Positions 1-5,046 of a stretch of DNA of 6,299 bases are shown here, one piece after another. A program made the translations under genes and the position numbers. The notes under the pieces were generated by a model. It searched no databases. It worked only from the letters and a program-made list of their open reading frames with translations, and was not told where the DNA came from. This DNA comes from Paenibacillus sp. (GTDB lineage: Bacteria; Bacillota; Bacilli; Paenibacillales; Paenibacillaceae), in NCBI GenBank assembly GCA_029256665.1, contig JAQSXN010000245.1, positions 1 to 6,299 on the forward strand. Direction: 5' to 3'. Each line of letters begins with the position of its first letter. The first letter of the stretch is position 1.

Positions 1-646
1 CGAGCGCCGCGTGCATCCCGCTTCCCAGGATGGCGGAGAGGAAGATGACGAACATCGACGTTGCCGTCGCCACGTGGGGCGGGAAGCGGTACAGCAGCAC
101 CATCATGGGGACGAACAGCGATCCGCCGCCGATGCCGAACAATCCGGATATCAATCCCACTCCGAAGCCGATGGCCAGCGCCGACCACAGACCGTAACCG
201 TAAGTATGCGTCTGGCCGCTCGCATCGGTAATGGAACGCTGGATCGGCCACTCCTTCGCAAACGGTTTCATATATTCCCGACCGATCAATAGACCTGCCA
301 AAAGCAGCATAAGCGAGCCGAACAACAGCTGGAATATACCCGCCTTCATTAGACCAGTTATCGCGGCGCCGATAATCGACGCCGGACCGCTTGTCACGAA
401 AAACAAGAGGCCGCTGCGGAAATCGACGATTCCTTTTTTCTTGTAGCTCATCGTGGAAGCAAGCGCCGTCACGATGAGCACGGTCAGCGAGATGCCGACG
501 GCCGTCGCGTGATCGATCGGCTCCCCGATCAGCCTGGGGGCGAACATGAGCAGCCCGGGTACGATGATGATTCCTCCGCCGAGCCCTACGATGCTGCCGA
601 ACGCGGCGGCCGCGACGCCAAGCAGCATTAACAATATCCACTCCAT
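1..646 (-). CDS. TauE/SafE-family membrane permease (partial, C-terminus off the left edge)
   Basis: This is the N-terminal 215 residues of a multi-spanning inner-membrane protein of the TauE/SafE family, which are often annotated as sulfite or organosulfonate exporters. The substrate cannot be read from sequence. The family hallmark is visible: a glycine-rich motif at residues 17-30 (GSIVGLGGGIIIVP) recurs at about 167-180 (SGLFGIGGGSLFVP), in line with the internal duplication of this family. Each copy is followed by an ATA-rich stretch (HATAVGISL near 46, HVATATSMF near 191). Hydrophobic segments lie near residues 2-36, 48-65, 78-100, 103-122, 152-185 and 195 to the edge. Residues 123-150 are a polar loop between the two halves. 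Full-length members are about 250-300 residues, so roughly the last quarter is missing. The start at 646 has an AAGGTGG ribosome binding site 9 bases upstream. It lies 114 bp downstream of uvsE, with no clear promoter of its own. Family assignment is firm; transport substrate is unknown. Confidence 0.9.
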   Translation of the reverse strand, partial: MEWILLMLLGVAAAAFGSIVGLGGGIIIVPGLLMFAPRLIGEPIDHATAVGISLTVLIVTALASTMSYKKKGIVDFRSGLLFFVTSGPASIIGAAITGLMKAGIFQLLFGSLMLLLAGLLIGREYMKPFAKEWPIQRSITDASGQTHTYGYGLWSALAIGFGVGLISGLFGIGGGSLFVPMMVLLYRFPPHVATATSMFVIFLSAILGSGMHAAL

Positions 647-760
647 TGCTTATGTCCACCTTATCTATGCTGTTCGTTACGGTTGGTCGCGGGCGCGTCC
701 ATAGTTGCTTGTTACGATGTTTCTTTGCCGCGCCGCTCCAATGCTTCAGCTCTTGGCCGC
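647..760. other. Intergenic gap between uvsE and the TauE/SafE gene
   Basis: These 114 bp follow the uvsE TGA. I see no stable hairpin with a T run and no convincing -35/-10 pair on the minus strand; only the AAGGTGG ribosome binding site near its left end is clear. The permease gene may be read from uvsE transcripts or from a promoter I cannot recognise. Confidence 0.5.
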
Positions 761-1783
761 TCAGAACGGAGAAATCTCCACTCTGCCGCCGTCAAGCACT
801 TTCACGCCTTCGCCCCGACTCTCCAGTTCCTTCAAATCCTCCATTAGCCGGAATAAAGCCGCATCCTTATGTTTGGCCTCCAGCATACAATCAAGCGCTG
901 CGGACGTCCGGGCCGCCCTCCGAAGAAAAGATACGACGGGTTCCGCTGACACGAAGTCGGCATGGCCTCTGGGATCCGATACATGCTTGGGGCTGGAGGC
1001 ATGGATTTTGGGCGGAAGGTCGGCTTCCGAGCTTAATCCGAGCCGCTCGCGCTCCTTGCGCCAGGTTTCCGCTATGCGCGGCCACAGCCCTTCCGTCAAC
1101 TCTTCCTCGCCGGTATCGCCCGGATTGACCGCATGATGGTGAATATCGAGCACCATCGGCACTTGAACCGTCTCCGCCGCCGCCAGCGTCTCTTTCGCGT
1201 TAAACGTCTTATCGTCGTTCTCCAGCGTGATCCGGTGCCGCAGCCTGTCCTCCAGCTCTCCGAATTGACGAACGAACCGCTCCGCGGAGGTCTCCTTATC
1301 GCCGTAAGCGCCGCCCATATGGATATTGTTTTTGCTTCGTTCGTCCAGCCCCATCGCTTCCAGCATGCGAACGTGATAGACAATATCCCTGATCGAATTC
1401 GCGAGCACTTCGGGTCGCGGGGTGCTGAATACGCAGAAATGATCGGGATGGAACGACACGCGCATGTCTTGTTTCTTCGCGTAGTCCCCCACCTCGCGAA
1501 ACGCCGCATGCAGCGCTTCGAAAGGATCCCAGCCGGCCAGCGCTTCGTGGGTGGCAAGCGGGATCAGCTTGGATGAGAAGCGGTACATTCGGATATCGTG
1601 CGCGCGGCAATGCTTCAGGATGCGCAGCGTGTTCGAGAGGTTCTCCTCGGCCAGCCTCTCCAAGCGCCGGATCGCGGCATCGCGGTCATCCAGCTTGGAG
1701 AAGCCCGCATACGTCTGCGTCCGGGAAGGCGACGCATTTTGCACGACAAGGCTCATCGCGACGAATCCGAATCGGACGATCAT
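761..1783 (-). CDS. uvsE: UV damage endonuclease UvsE (UVDE)
   Basis: This 340-residue protein is a UV damage endonuclease. The family nicks DNA immediately 5' of cyclobutane dimers, 6-4 photoproducts and some abasic sites, starting an excision pathway independent of UvrABC. It folds as a TIM barrel with a metal cluster. The conserved blocks appear in order: RFGFVAMSLVVQNASPS (4-20), RFSSKLIPLATH (68-79), SFHPDHF (110-116), HMGGAYGDK (155-163), LENDDKTF (187-194), PMVLDIHHHAVN (209-220), KIHASSPK (259-266), HADF (274-277) and LEAKHKD (301-307). From memory of the Thermus enzyme, the metal ligands map to H112, H155, E188, D213, H216, H261, H274 and E302, with K259 as the lysine that becomes carbamylated. 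All are present, so the enzyme should be active. The start at 1783 puts the conserved N-terminal strand in place and follows a GGGGAG ribosome binding site located inside the end of the upstream gene. The gap to that gene is one base, implying translational coupling. The length is slightly above that of the roughly 320-residue Bacillus protein. Confidence 0.96.
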   Translation of the reverse strand: MIVRFGFVAMSLVVQNASPSRTQTYAGFSKLDDRDAAIRRLERLAEENLSNTLRILKHCRAHDIRMYRFSSKLIPLATHEALAGWDPFEALHAAFREVGDYAKKQDMRVSFHPDHFCVFSTPRPEVLANSIRDIVYHVRMLEAMGLDERSKNNIHMGGAYGDKETSAERFVRQFGELEDRLRHRITLENDDKTFNAKETLAAAETVQVPMVLDIHHHAVNPGDTGEEELTEGLWPRIAETWRKERERLGLSSEADLPPKIHASSPKHVSDPRGHADFVSAEPVVSFLRRAARTSAALDCMLEAKHKDAALFRLMEDLKELESRGEGVKVLDGGRVEISPF

Positions 1784-1784
1784 G

Positions 1785-2102
1785 TTACTTTCGCTCCCCG
1801 AAAAACATCTCGTAGGCCAGCGCGGTTTGCACGCGCGCTTCTTCTTCCGTCAGCTTGCGCACAAGCTCCATCTCGACCTGCGTCACTTCCTCGCCTTGGA
1901 AATTAATTTCGGCGATCGACGCCAGAATGCGCACGATGGCGATCGCCTCGTTGCCTGGCGTATAAGCGATAACCTTTTGACCCGTCGGGAATACGCGGAA
2001 GCCGCTTTTAACCATCTTGCCCTTGCCGTACTCCAGCAATTCATACAGTTCTTGCTCCGACTTGAATTTGCATACCGAATTAAATTCCGTCCCGAATCCC
2101 AT
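1785..2102 (-). CDS. Small conserved protein of unknown function, possibly DUF2584
   Basis: This gene encodes a 105-residue soluble protein with no signal peptide or membrane segment. The MGFGTEFNSV start and the RVFPTGQKVIAY segment (36-47) remind me of the DUF2584 family of Firmicutes, but I recall that family only loosely and the assignment is tentative. The predicted pattern is a short strand and helix (residues 8-27), a beta-rich middle (30-75, including AIAIVRILASIAEINFQGEEVTQVEMEL in outline) and a C-terminal helix (80-101, LTEEEARVQTALAYEMFF). The start at 2102 is well supported by AAGGAGG, 10 bases upstream. The TAA stop at 1787-1785 lies one base before the uvsE ATG, and the uvsE ribosome binding site is inside this gene. 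Co-expression with UvsE suggests a link to DNA repair or stress, but position is the only evidence and no catalytic motif is recognisable. It reads as a real gene: strong ribosome binding site, balanced composition and tight packing. Confidence 0.85.
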   Translation of the reverse strand: MGFGTEFNSVCKFKSEQELYELLEYGKGKMVKSGFRVFPTGQKVIAYTPGNEAIAIVRILASIAEINFQGEEVTQVEMELVRKLTEEEARVQTALAYEMFFGERK

Positions 2103-2107
2103 GAACG

Positions 2108-2119
2108 CTCCTCCTCCTT
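2108..2119 (-). promoter_or_regulatory. Strong ribosome binding site of the small unknown gene
   Basis: The minus strand reads AAGGAGGAGGAG, an extended near-perfect match to the anti-Shine-Dalgarno sequence. The core AAGGAGG ends 10 bases before the ATG at 2102. It fixes the start of the small gene and predicts efficient translation, which through coupling would also feed uvsE. Confidence 0.85.
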
Positions 2120-2197
2120 CTATAAAATTAGATTGGCTTGTCCGAGTCTTGGTGCTTTTATGTATGCAACATGTTCCGATCCCGCCATCGATGCAGA

Positions 2198-2227
2198 CAG
2201 CCGAGACGCCTCAGAGCGCCCCGGCTG
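2198..2227 (-). terminator. Strong hairpin just after ddl, lacking a U tract (terminator-like, attenuator or processing site)
   Basis: On the minus strand the bases starting 16 nt after the ddl stop form two 12-base arms, CAGCCGGGGCGC and GCGTCTCGGCTG, with a 6-base loop TCTGAG. As minus-strand RNA the stem is unbroken: ten Watson-Crick pairs and two G-U pairs. As plus-strand RNA the same two positions would be A-C mismatches. The structure is therefore favoured in the ddl transcript, which supports it being a real RNA element. The downstream bases (TCTGCATCG...) contain no T run, so it is not a canonical intrinsic terminator. It may stabilise the ddl 3' end, act in Rho-linked termination, or separate ddl from the two downstream genes. 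Confidence 0.5.
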
Positions 2228-2243
2228 CGGCCGAATGCCGAAA

Positions 2244-3443
2244 CTATTGGATCGTCTCGCCCGTATAGTCGATGCGCTGCTTCGCGGCGTGCCGCTCCAC
2301 GGCCAGCTCGATCAACTCGGCGAGCAGCTCCTTGTATGGCAAGCCGGACTCGCGCCACATCAGCGGATACATGCTGAATGGCGTAAAGCCCGGCAGCGTG
2401 TTGACTTCGTTAATGAGCAATTGGTTATCTTCCTTCCGCAGGAAGAAATCCACGCGCGACAGCCCGGAGCCGTCGATCGCGAGAAACGCGCGGACCGCGA
2501 GATCGCGCACTTGATCCGCGATGCCGGCCGGAAGCTCGGCGGGAATGATCATCGTCGATTTGCCGTCGATATATTTTGCCTTATAATCGTAAAATTCATT
2601 AGAGGGAGCGACTTCGCCCGGCACGGATGCCTTCGGTTCGTCGTTGCCGAGGACGCTGACCTCGATCTCGCGAGCGTCGACGAACTCCTCCACGATTACC
2701 TTGCGATCGAAACGAAGGGCGTAATTAACGGCTTCGATCAGCTCCTCGCGGTTTCTCGCCTTGGAGACGCCTACGCTGGAGCCCAAATTCGCCGGTTTGA
2801 CGAAACACGGATAGCCGAGCGATACTTCGCATTCCATAATAAAGTAAGAAGCGTCCTTCTCCCATTGCGTCCGGTTGAAGTAACGGAATACGCACTGCGG
2901 AAGGCCCTCCTGGGCGAAGACCTTCTTCATCATGATCTTGTCCATGCCCACGGCGGAAGCCAGAACGCCGGCGCCGACGTAAGGGACGTTGGCCATCTCG
3001 AATAATCCTTGAATCGTGCCGTCCTCCCCGAACGTGCCGTGCAGCAGCGGGAACATGACGTCGATCGGCGCTTCCGGCCCATTGCCCGGCTTGCCTGCTT
3101 CGGCCGCGGCCAAATCGGCCTTGCCGCTGATCAGCGCTTTCGGAAGCCCGGCAGCAGCGTCGGCCGAATTCGGCGCTCCCGCGTCGAGCGCATCAAAAAG
3201 CGGCGCAAGAGAGCCGGACGAGCCGCTCTCCGCGGATGCGAACCTCAGCGATTCCGCGGACTCCGGCGCGGCAAGCATGACGGGCCCGCTTTTCCATTCG
3301 CCTTGCTTCGTAATATAAAAAGGTTTGATTTCGTATTGCGCGTAATCGAATTCTCGCATGACGGCTAACGCCGTCTGAAGAGACACCTCATGCTCTCCGG
3401 ATTTCCCCCCGTATACAAGACCTACTCTTACTTTGCTCCCCAT
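2244..3443 (-). CDS. ddl: D-alanine--D-alanine ligase
   Basis: This is a cytoplasmic ATP-grasp enzyme that joins two D-alanines for the pentapeptide of peptidoglycan precursors. The 399 residues contain the N-terminal substrate motif GGKSGEHEVS (12-21, with E17 matching the catalytic Glu of E. coli DdlB), PLLHGTFGEDG (132-142), VGMDKIMMK (165-173), the ATP-grasp motif FVKPANLGSSVGVSK (214-228), VEEFVDAREIEVSVLG (251-266), the omega-loop FYDYKAKY (284-291) and the metal-binding INEVNTLPGF (344-353). The Tyr in the omega loop is the D-Ala-D-Ala type rather than the VanA D-lactate type. The family is usually about 300-370 residues; the extra length here is an Ala/Gly/Ser-rich stretch at about 66-125. 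The start at 3443 is chosen because it directly precedes the KVRVGLVYGGKS strand and follows a CCGGAGG ribosome binding site by 7 bases. The open frame continues upstream to 3812 but overlaps the neighbouring gene and shows no homology. It lies 56 bp downstream of the Amidase_6 gene, which suggests an operon. Confidence 0.96.
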   Translation of the reverse strand: MGSKVRVGLVYGGKSGEHEVSLQTALAVMREFDYAQYEIKPFYITKQGEWKSGPVMLAAPESAESLRFASAESGSSGSLAPLFDALDAGAPNSADAAAGLPKALISGKADLAAAEAGKPGNGPEAPIDVMFPLLHGTFGEDGTIQGLFEMANVPYVGAGVLASAVGMDKIMMKKVFAQEGLPQCVFRYFNRTQWEKDASYFIMECEVSLGYPCFVKPANLGSSVGVSKARNREELIEAVNYALRFDRKVIVEEFVDAREIEVSVLGNDEPKASVPGEVAPSNEFYDYKAKYIDGKSTMIIPAELPAGIADQVRDLAVRAFLAIDGSGLSRVDFFLRKEDNQLLINEVNTLPGFTPFSMYPLMWRESGLPYKELLAELIELAVERHAAKQRIDYTGETIQ

Positions 3444-3450
3444 GGCATAT

Positions 3451-3457
3451 CCTCCGG
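3451..3457 (-). promoter_or_regulatory. Ribosome binding site deciding the ddl start
   Basis: The minus strand reads CCGGAGG followed by 7 bases (ATATGCC) and the ATG at 3443. This supports the 399-residue product over the in-frame extension of 123 residues, which would overlap the coding sequence of the upstream gene. Confidence 0.75.
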
Positions 3458-3499
3458 TACGTTTATATTTCTGCGTGTATCTCGCCTGGCCGAATCTTA

Positions 3500-4741
3500 T
3501 CAAATCAGATCGGATATATGAAAGAAACGGTATTTGGTCGCGGGCGTCCATGCGTAAGAATCCCGATAATCCCAATACCGATGCCGGCTGGCAACCGTAT
3601 TGGCATTGACGAGCGGCTGGCCCGCGGAGTCGAAGGCGGTGACGATCGTGCTGTGCTGGAACCGTCCGTCCCCGTTCCAATCGTACGTAATGACGTCTCC
3701 AAGCTGCAGCTCGCCGGCCGTTTGAACCGTTACGGCGCGAAGACCGGACTTCCTTGCGGCCGACAGAAAAACCGTCATCGAATTGGACACGGCCCAGCTG
3801 TAGCTCCACCATTCCTGGCCCTTATTGCGGCCTTTGTACCACCATCCGCTGCTCCTTCTACCAGTATAGTCCATCGTCGCATTGCCTGCAAAGATGCATT
3901 GGGATACGTAATTGGTGCAATTCACTTCGAACAGCTCGTATGCCGGGTTGCCCGCGTTCCACCATCGGTCGGCGTAGGCCGCAGCCAAATCCCTCCTGTA
4001 ACGAATACCGCTGGACCTGAGTTTGAACCCCGGCATTAGGTCATAATTTAAGTAGGGCATGGACGGAGCGATTGCGGACGCCGCATCCCGCGAATTCTCC
4101 TCGTCCTCTTGCCACTCGTGAACGGATGCCCCGTATTTGGGCCGGCGCTCCGCGATGACGGGTTCGATCTGCCTCACCTGCCAGGCTCCATCCTCCAGTC
4201 TAAGCCAGAGCCGTTCGAATTCGTATCGTTCTTCGGCATACGCTAAGCCGGCCTGTTTCATTTTGCGCTTGATGTGCAGCCTAAGCAGAACCGACACTTC
4301 GCCCGCCGACTCGTTGACCCGGACAAGCTCTGCCTTCGTCTCGCTTCCGGCCGGGATGACGCCGCGAAGCAAATCCCGATCGCGGAGCCGGTCCATGCGG
4401 CGGGTAAACCGCTCGGCGTGCACGGGGTCGAGAACGTAATCAAACAGCACGCGGGCGTGCTGGTCGGTCTCAGCTTCATTAAACAAGCGGATATAACGAT
4501 GAACCGCCGCCTTCCAATCCTTCTTGGAGGAACCGTCTCGGACAAGACCTGACGATTGCAGCAACGAGCTCAGCTTCGGCTCCTGCGCTTCCCTCATCTC
4601 CGTCGCCGCCCGTTTGTCCTTCCTCTCGGACGGCGCTTCCTGTCGCTTCCGCCTGTCCGGGGCCGAAGCCGCATGCGCTTGTTTCGCGGCGCGTTTCTGC
4701 CGATCTTGCGCGGCGCCGCTTCTGCTGGTTGGTTTCGACAT
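3500..4741 (-). CDS. Amidase_6 (putative amidase domain) protein with basic N-terminus
   Basis: This 413-residue protein ends in a putative amidase domain of the Amidase_6 type, a papain-like fold presumed to cut amide bonds, possibly in peptidoglycan. The domain spans about residues 246-410: YRRDLAAAYADRWWN (248-262), NPAYELFEVNCTNYVSQCIFAG (265-286), GWWY (299-302), SYSWAVSNS (313-321), LGDVITYDWNGDGRFQHSTIV (347-367) and a final aromatic segment. Likely catalytic residues are C275 in NCTNYVSQ and H363 in QHSTIV. Residues about 74-195 alternate a helix (DWKAAVHRYIRLFNEA) with strands ending in GAWQVRQIEP, which looks NTF2-like; this is an inference. Residues 1-50 are rich in Lys, Arg, Ala, Gln and Glu and should be disordered. 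No signal peptide or membrane helix is visible, so export is unclear. The start at 4741 has AGGAGGG six bases upstream; later methionines lack a well-spaced site. It is the first gene of the minus-strand cluster. Domain assignment is confident; substrate is unknown. Confidence 0.88.
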   Translation of the reverse strand: MSKPTSRSGAAQDRQKRAAKQAHAASAPDRRKRQEAPSERKDKRAATEMREAQEPKLSSLLQSSGLVRDGSSKKDWKAAVHRYIRLFNEAETDQHARVLFDYVLDPVHAERFTRRMDRLRDRDLLRGVIPAGSETKAELVRVNESAGEVSVLLRLHIKRKMKQAGLAYAEERYEFERLWLRLEDGAWQVRQIEPVIAERRPKYGASVHEWQEDEENSRDAASAIAPSMPYLNYDLMPGFKLRSSGIRYRRDLAAAYADRWWNAGNPAYELFEVNCTNYVSQCIFAGNATMDYTGRRSSGWWYKGRNKGQEWWSYSWAVSNSMTVFLSAARKSGLRAVTVQTAGELQLGDVITYDWNGDGRFQHSTIVTAFDSAGQPLVNANTVASRHRYWDYRDSYAWTPATKYRFFHISDLI

Positions 4742-4747
4742 CGCGAT

Positions 4748-4754
4748 CCCTCCT
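4748..4754 (-). promoter_or_regulatory. Ribosome binding site of the Amidase_6 gene
   Basis: The minus strand reads AGGAGGG six bases before the ATG at 4741. It decides the start and so confirms that the basic, signal-less N-terminus is part of the protein. Confidence 0.8.
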
Positions 4755-4847
4755 GGCTTGCCTTTAGTTTAACCTTGAAATTGCACCGAACGCGCTTGCA
4801 AGACAGACCTCCCCCGTCCCGCCGTCCGCGCATGGAATGACTGGTTC

Positions 4848-4853
4848 ATTATA
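4848..4853 (-). promoter_or_regulatory. Possible -10 element for the Amidase_6/ddl cluster
   Basis: The minus strand has a perfect TATAAT here. The -35 candidates at 17-19 bp spacing (ACATGA, TACATG, TTACAT) are poor matches to TTGACA. If used, transcription would start near 4841 and leave a leader of about 100 nt before the amidase ATG. It is the best candidate promoter for the cluster but weak overall. Confidence 0.3.
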
Positions 4854-4943
4854 TGACGCGAAGCAACGAATCATGTAATTTGTTAGTGAAGGCCGGCAAA
4901 CGGAATTTCGCCAGCGGGACAAGGGAACAGGTCATAATTGGAC

Positions 4944-4973
4944 TTTACGGATACCCCTTTTTAACGCTATACT
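4944..4973 (+). promoter_or_regulatory. Probable sigma-A promoter of aconitase
   Basis: A -10 hexamer TATACT (4968-4973, five of six matches to TATAAT) lies 18 bp after TTTACG (4944-4949, four of six matches to TTGACA). The start of transcription would fall near 4980, giving a leader of about 67 nt. Bases ATAATTGGACTTTAC (4934-4948) overlap the -35 and form a loose dyad, which could be an operator. In Bacillus, citB is repressed by CcpC and CodY, but I cannot show either site here. Confidence 0.6.
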
Positions 4974-4997
4974 ATAGACATAAGGTTTTTGAAATCG

Positions 4998-5016
4998 TGT
5001 TTCACAGAGTGAAACA
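4998..5016 (+). promoter_or_regulatory. 19-bp palindrome in the aconitase 5' leader
   Basis: The sequence TGTTTCAC-AGA-GTGAAACA has perfect 8-base inverted arms around a 3-base centre. It lies about 18-36 bases downstream of the predicted transcription start and ends 16 bases before the ribosome binding site. It could be an operator for a dimeric regulator acting as a roadblock, or an mRNA hairpin with an AGA triloop. Its odd-length centre and perfect arms are typical of operators. No regulator can be assigned from the sequence. Confidence 0.6.
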
Positions 5017-5032
5017 ACTACTACTTTCAAGA

Positions 5033-5040
5033 AGAGGAGA
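5033..5040 (+). promoter_or_regulatory. Ribosome binding site of aconitase
   Basis: AGAGGAGA, with the GGAG core 7 bases before the ATG at 5047. It supports the chosen start, which also matches the usual N-terminus of the family. Confidence 0.8.
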
Positions 5041-5046
5041 ATAGCG

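Larger units (their letters stand above)
4742..5046. other. Divergent intergenic region between the minus-strand cluster and aconitase
   Basis: These 305 bp separate two genes read away from each other and must hold the promoters for both. The right half (about 4930-5046) is AT-richer and carries a good aconitase promoter candidate, a palindrome and the aconitase ribosome binding site. The left half carries the amidase ribosome binding site and a TATAAT on the minus strand. A short open frame at 4853-5044 on the plus strand overlaps the aconitase promoter and leader; it has no convincing coding character. I see no riboswitch, tRNA or terminator here. Confidence 0.8.

Noticed and set aside
646..1128. 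Plus-strand open frame over the uvsE 3' end and the intergenic gap
   Set aside because: It is antisense to the conserved C-terminal half of UvsE, and its translation is Pro/Ser/Arg-rich without any known motif.
2103..2197. A separate promoter for the small gene-uvsE pair (TACATA or TAATTT as -10)
   Set aside because: No acceptable -35 stands 16-18 bp upstream of either hexamer on the minus strand, so I did not call it, although a weak promoter cannot be excluded.
1551..3005. A 484-codon open frame on the plus strand across uvsE, the small gene and ddl
   Set aside because: It runs antisense to three well-supported genes and through their intergenic gap, and its translation shows no family motif. 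It is a by-product of GC-rich codon use.
3444..3812. In-frame N-terminal extension of ddl
   Set aside because: It overlaps the C-terminal coding region of the Amidase_6 gene in another frame, is Arg-rich without homology, and a good ribosome binding site places the start at 3443.
4998..5016. Reading the leader palindrome as a classical iron-responsive element
   Set aside because: An IRE has a CAGUGN six-base loop and an unpaired C five bases below it. Here the stem is unbroken with an AGA triloop and no bulged C, so the resemblance (CAGAGUG) is superficial.
4853..5044. A 63-codon open frame upstream of aconitase on the plus strand
   Set aside because: It covers the promoter, palindrome and ribosome binding site of aconitase, has no clear ribosome binding site, and ends at the aconitase ribosome binding site. 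It is more likely non-coding leader and promoter DNA.
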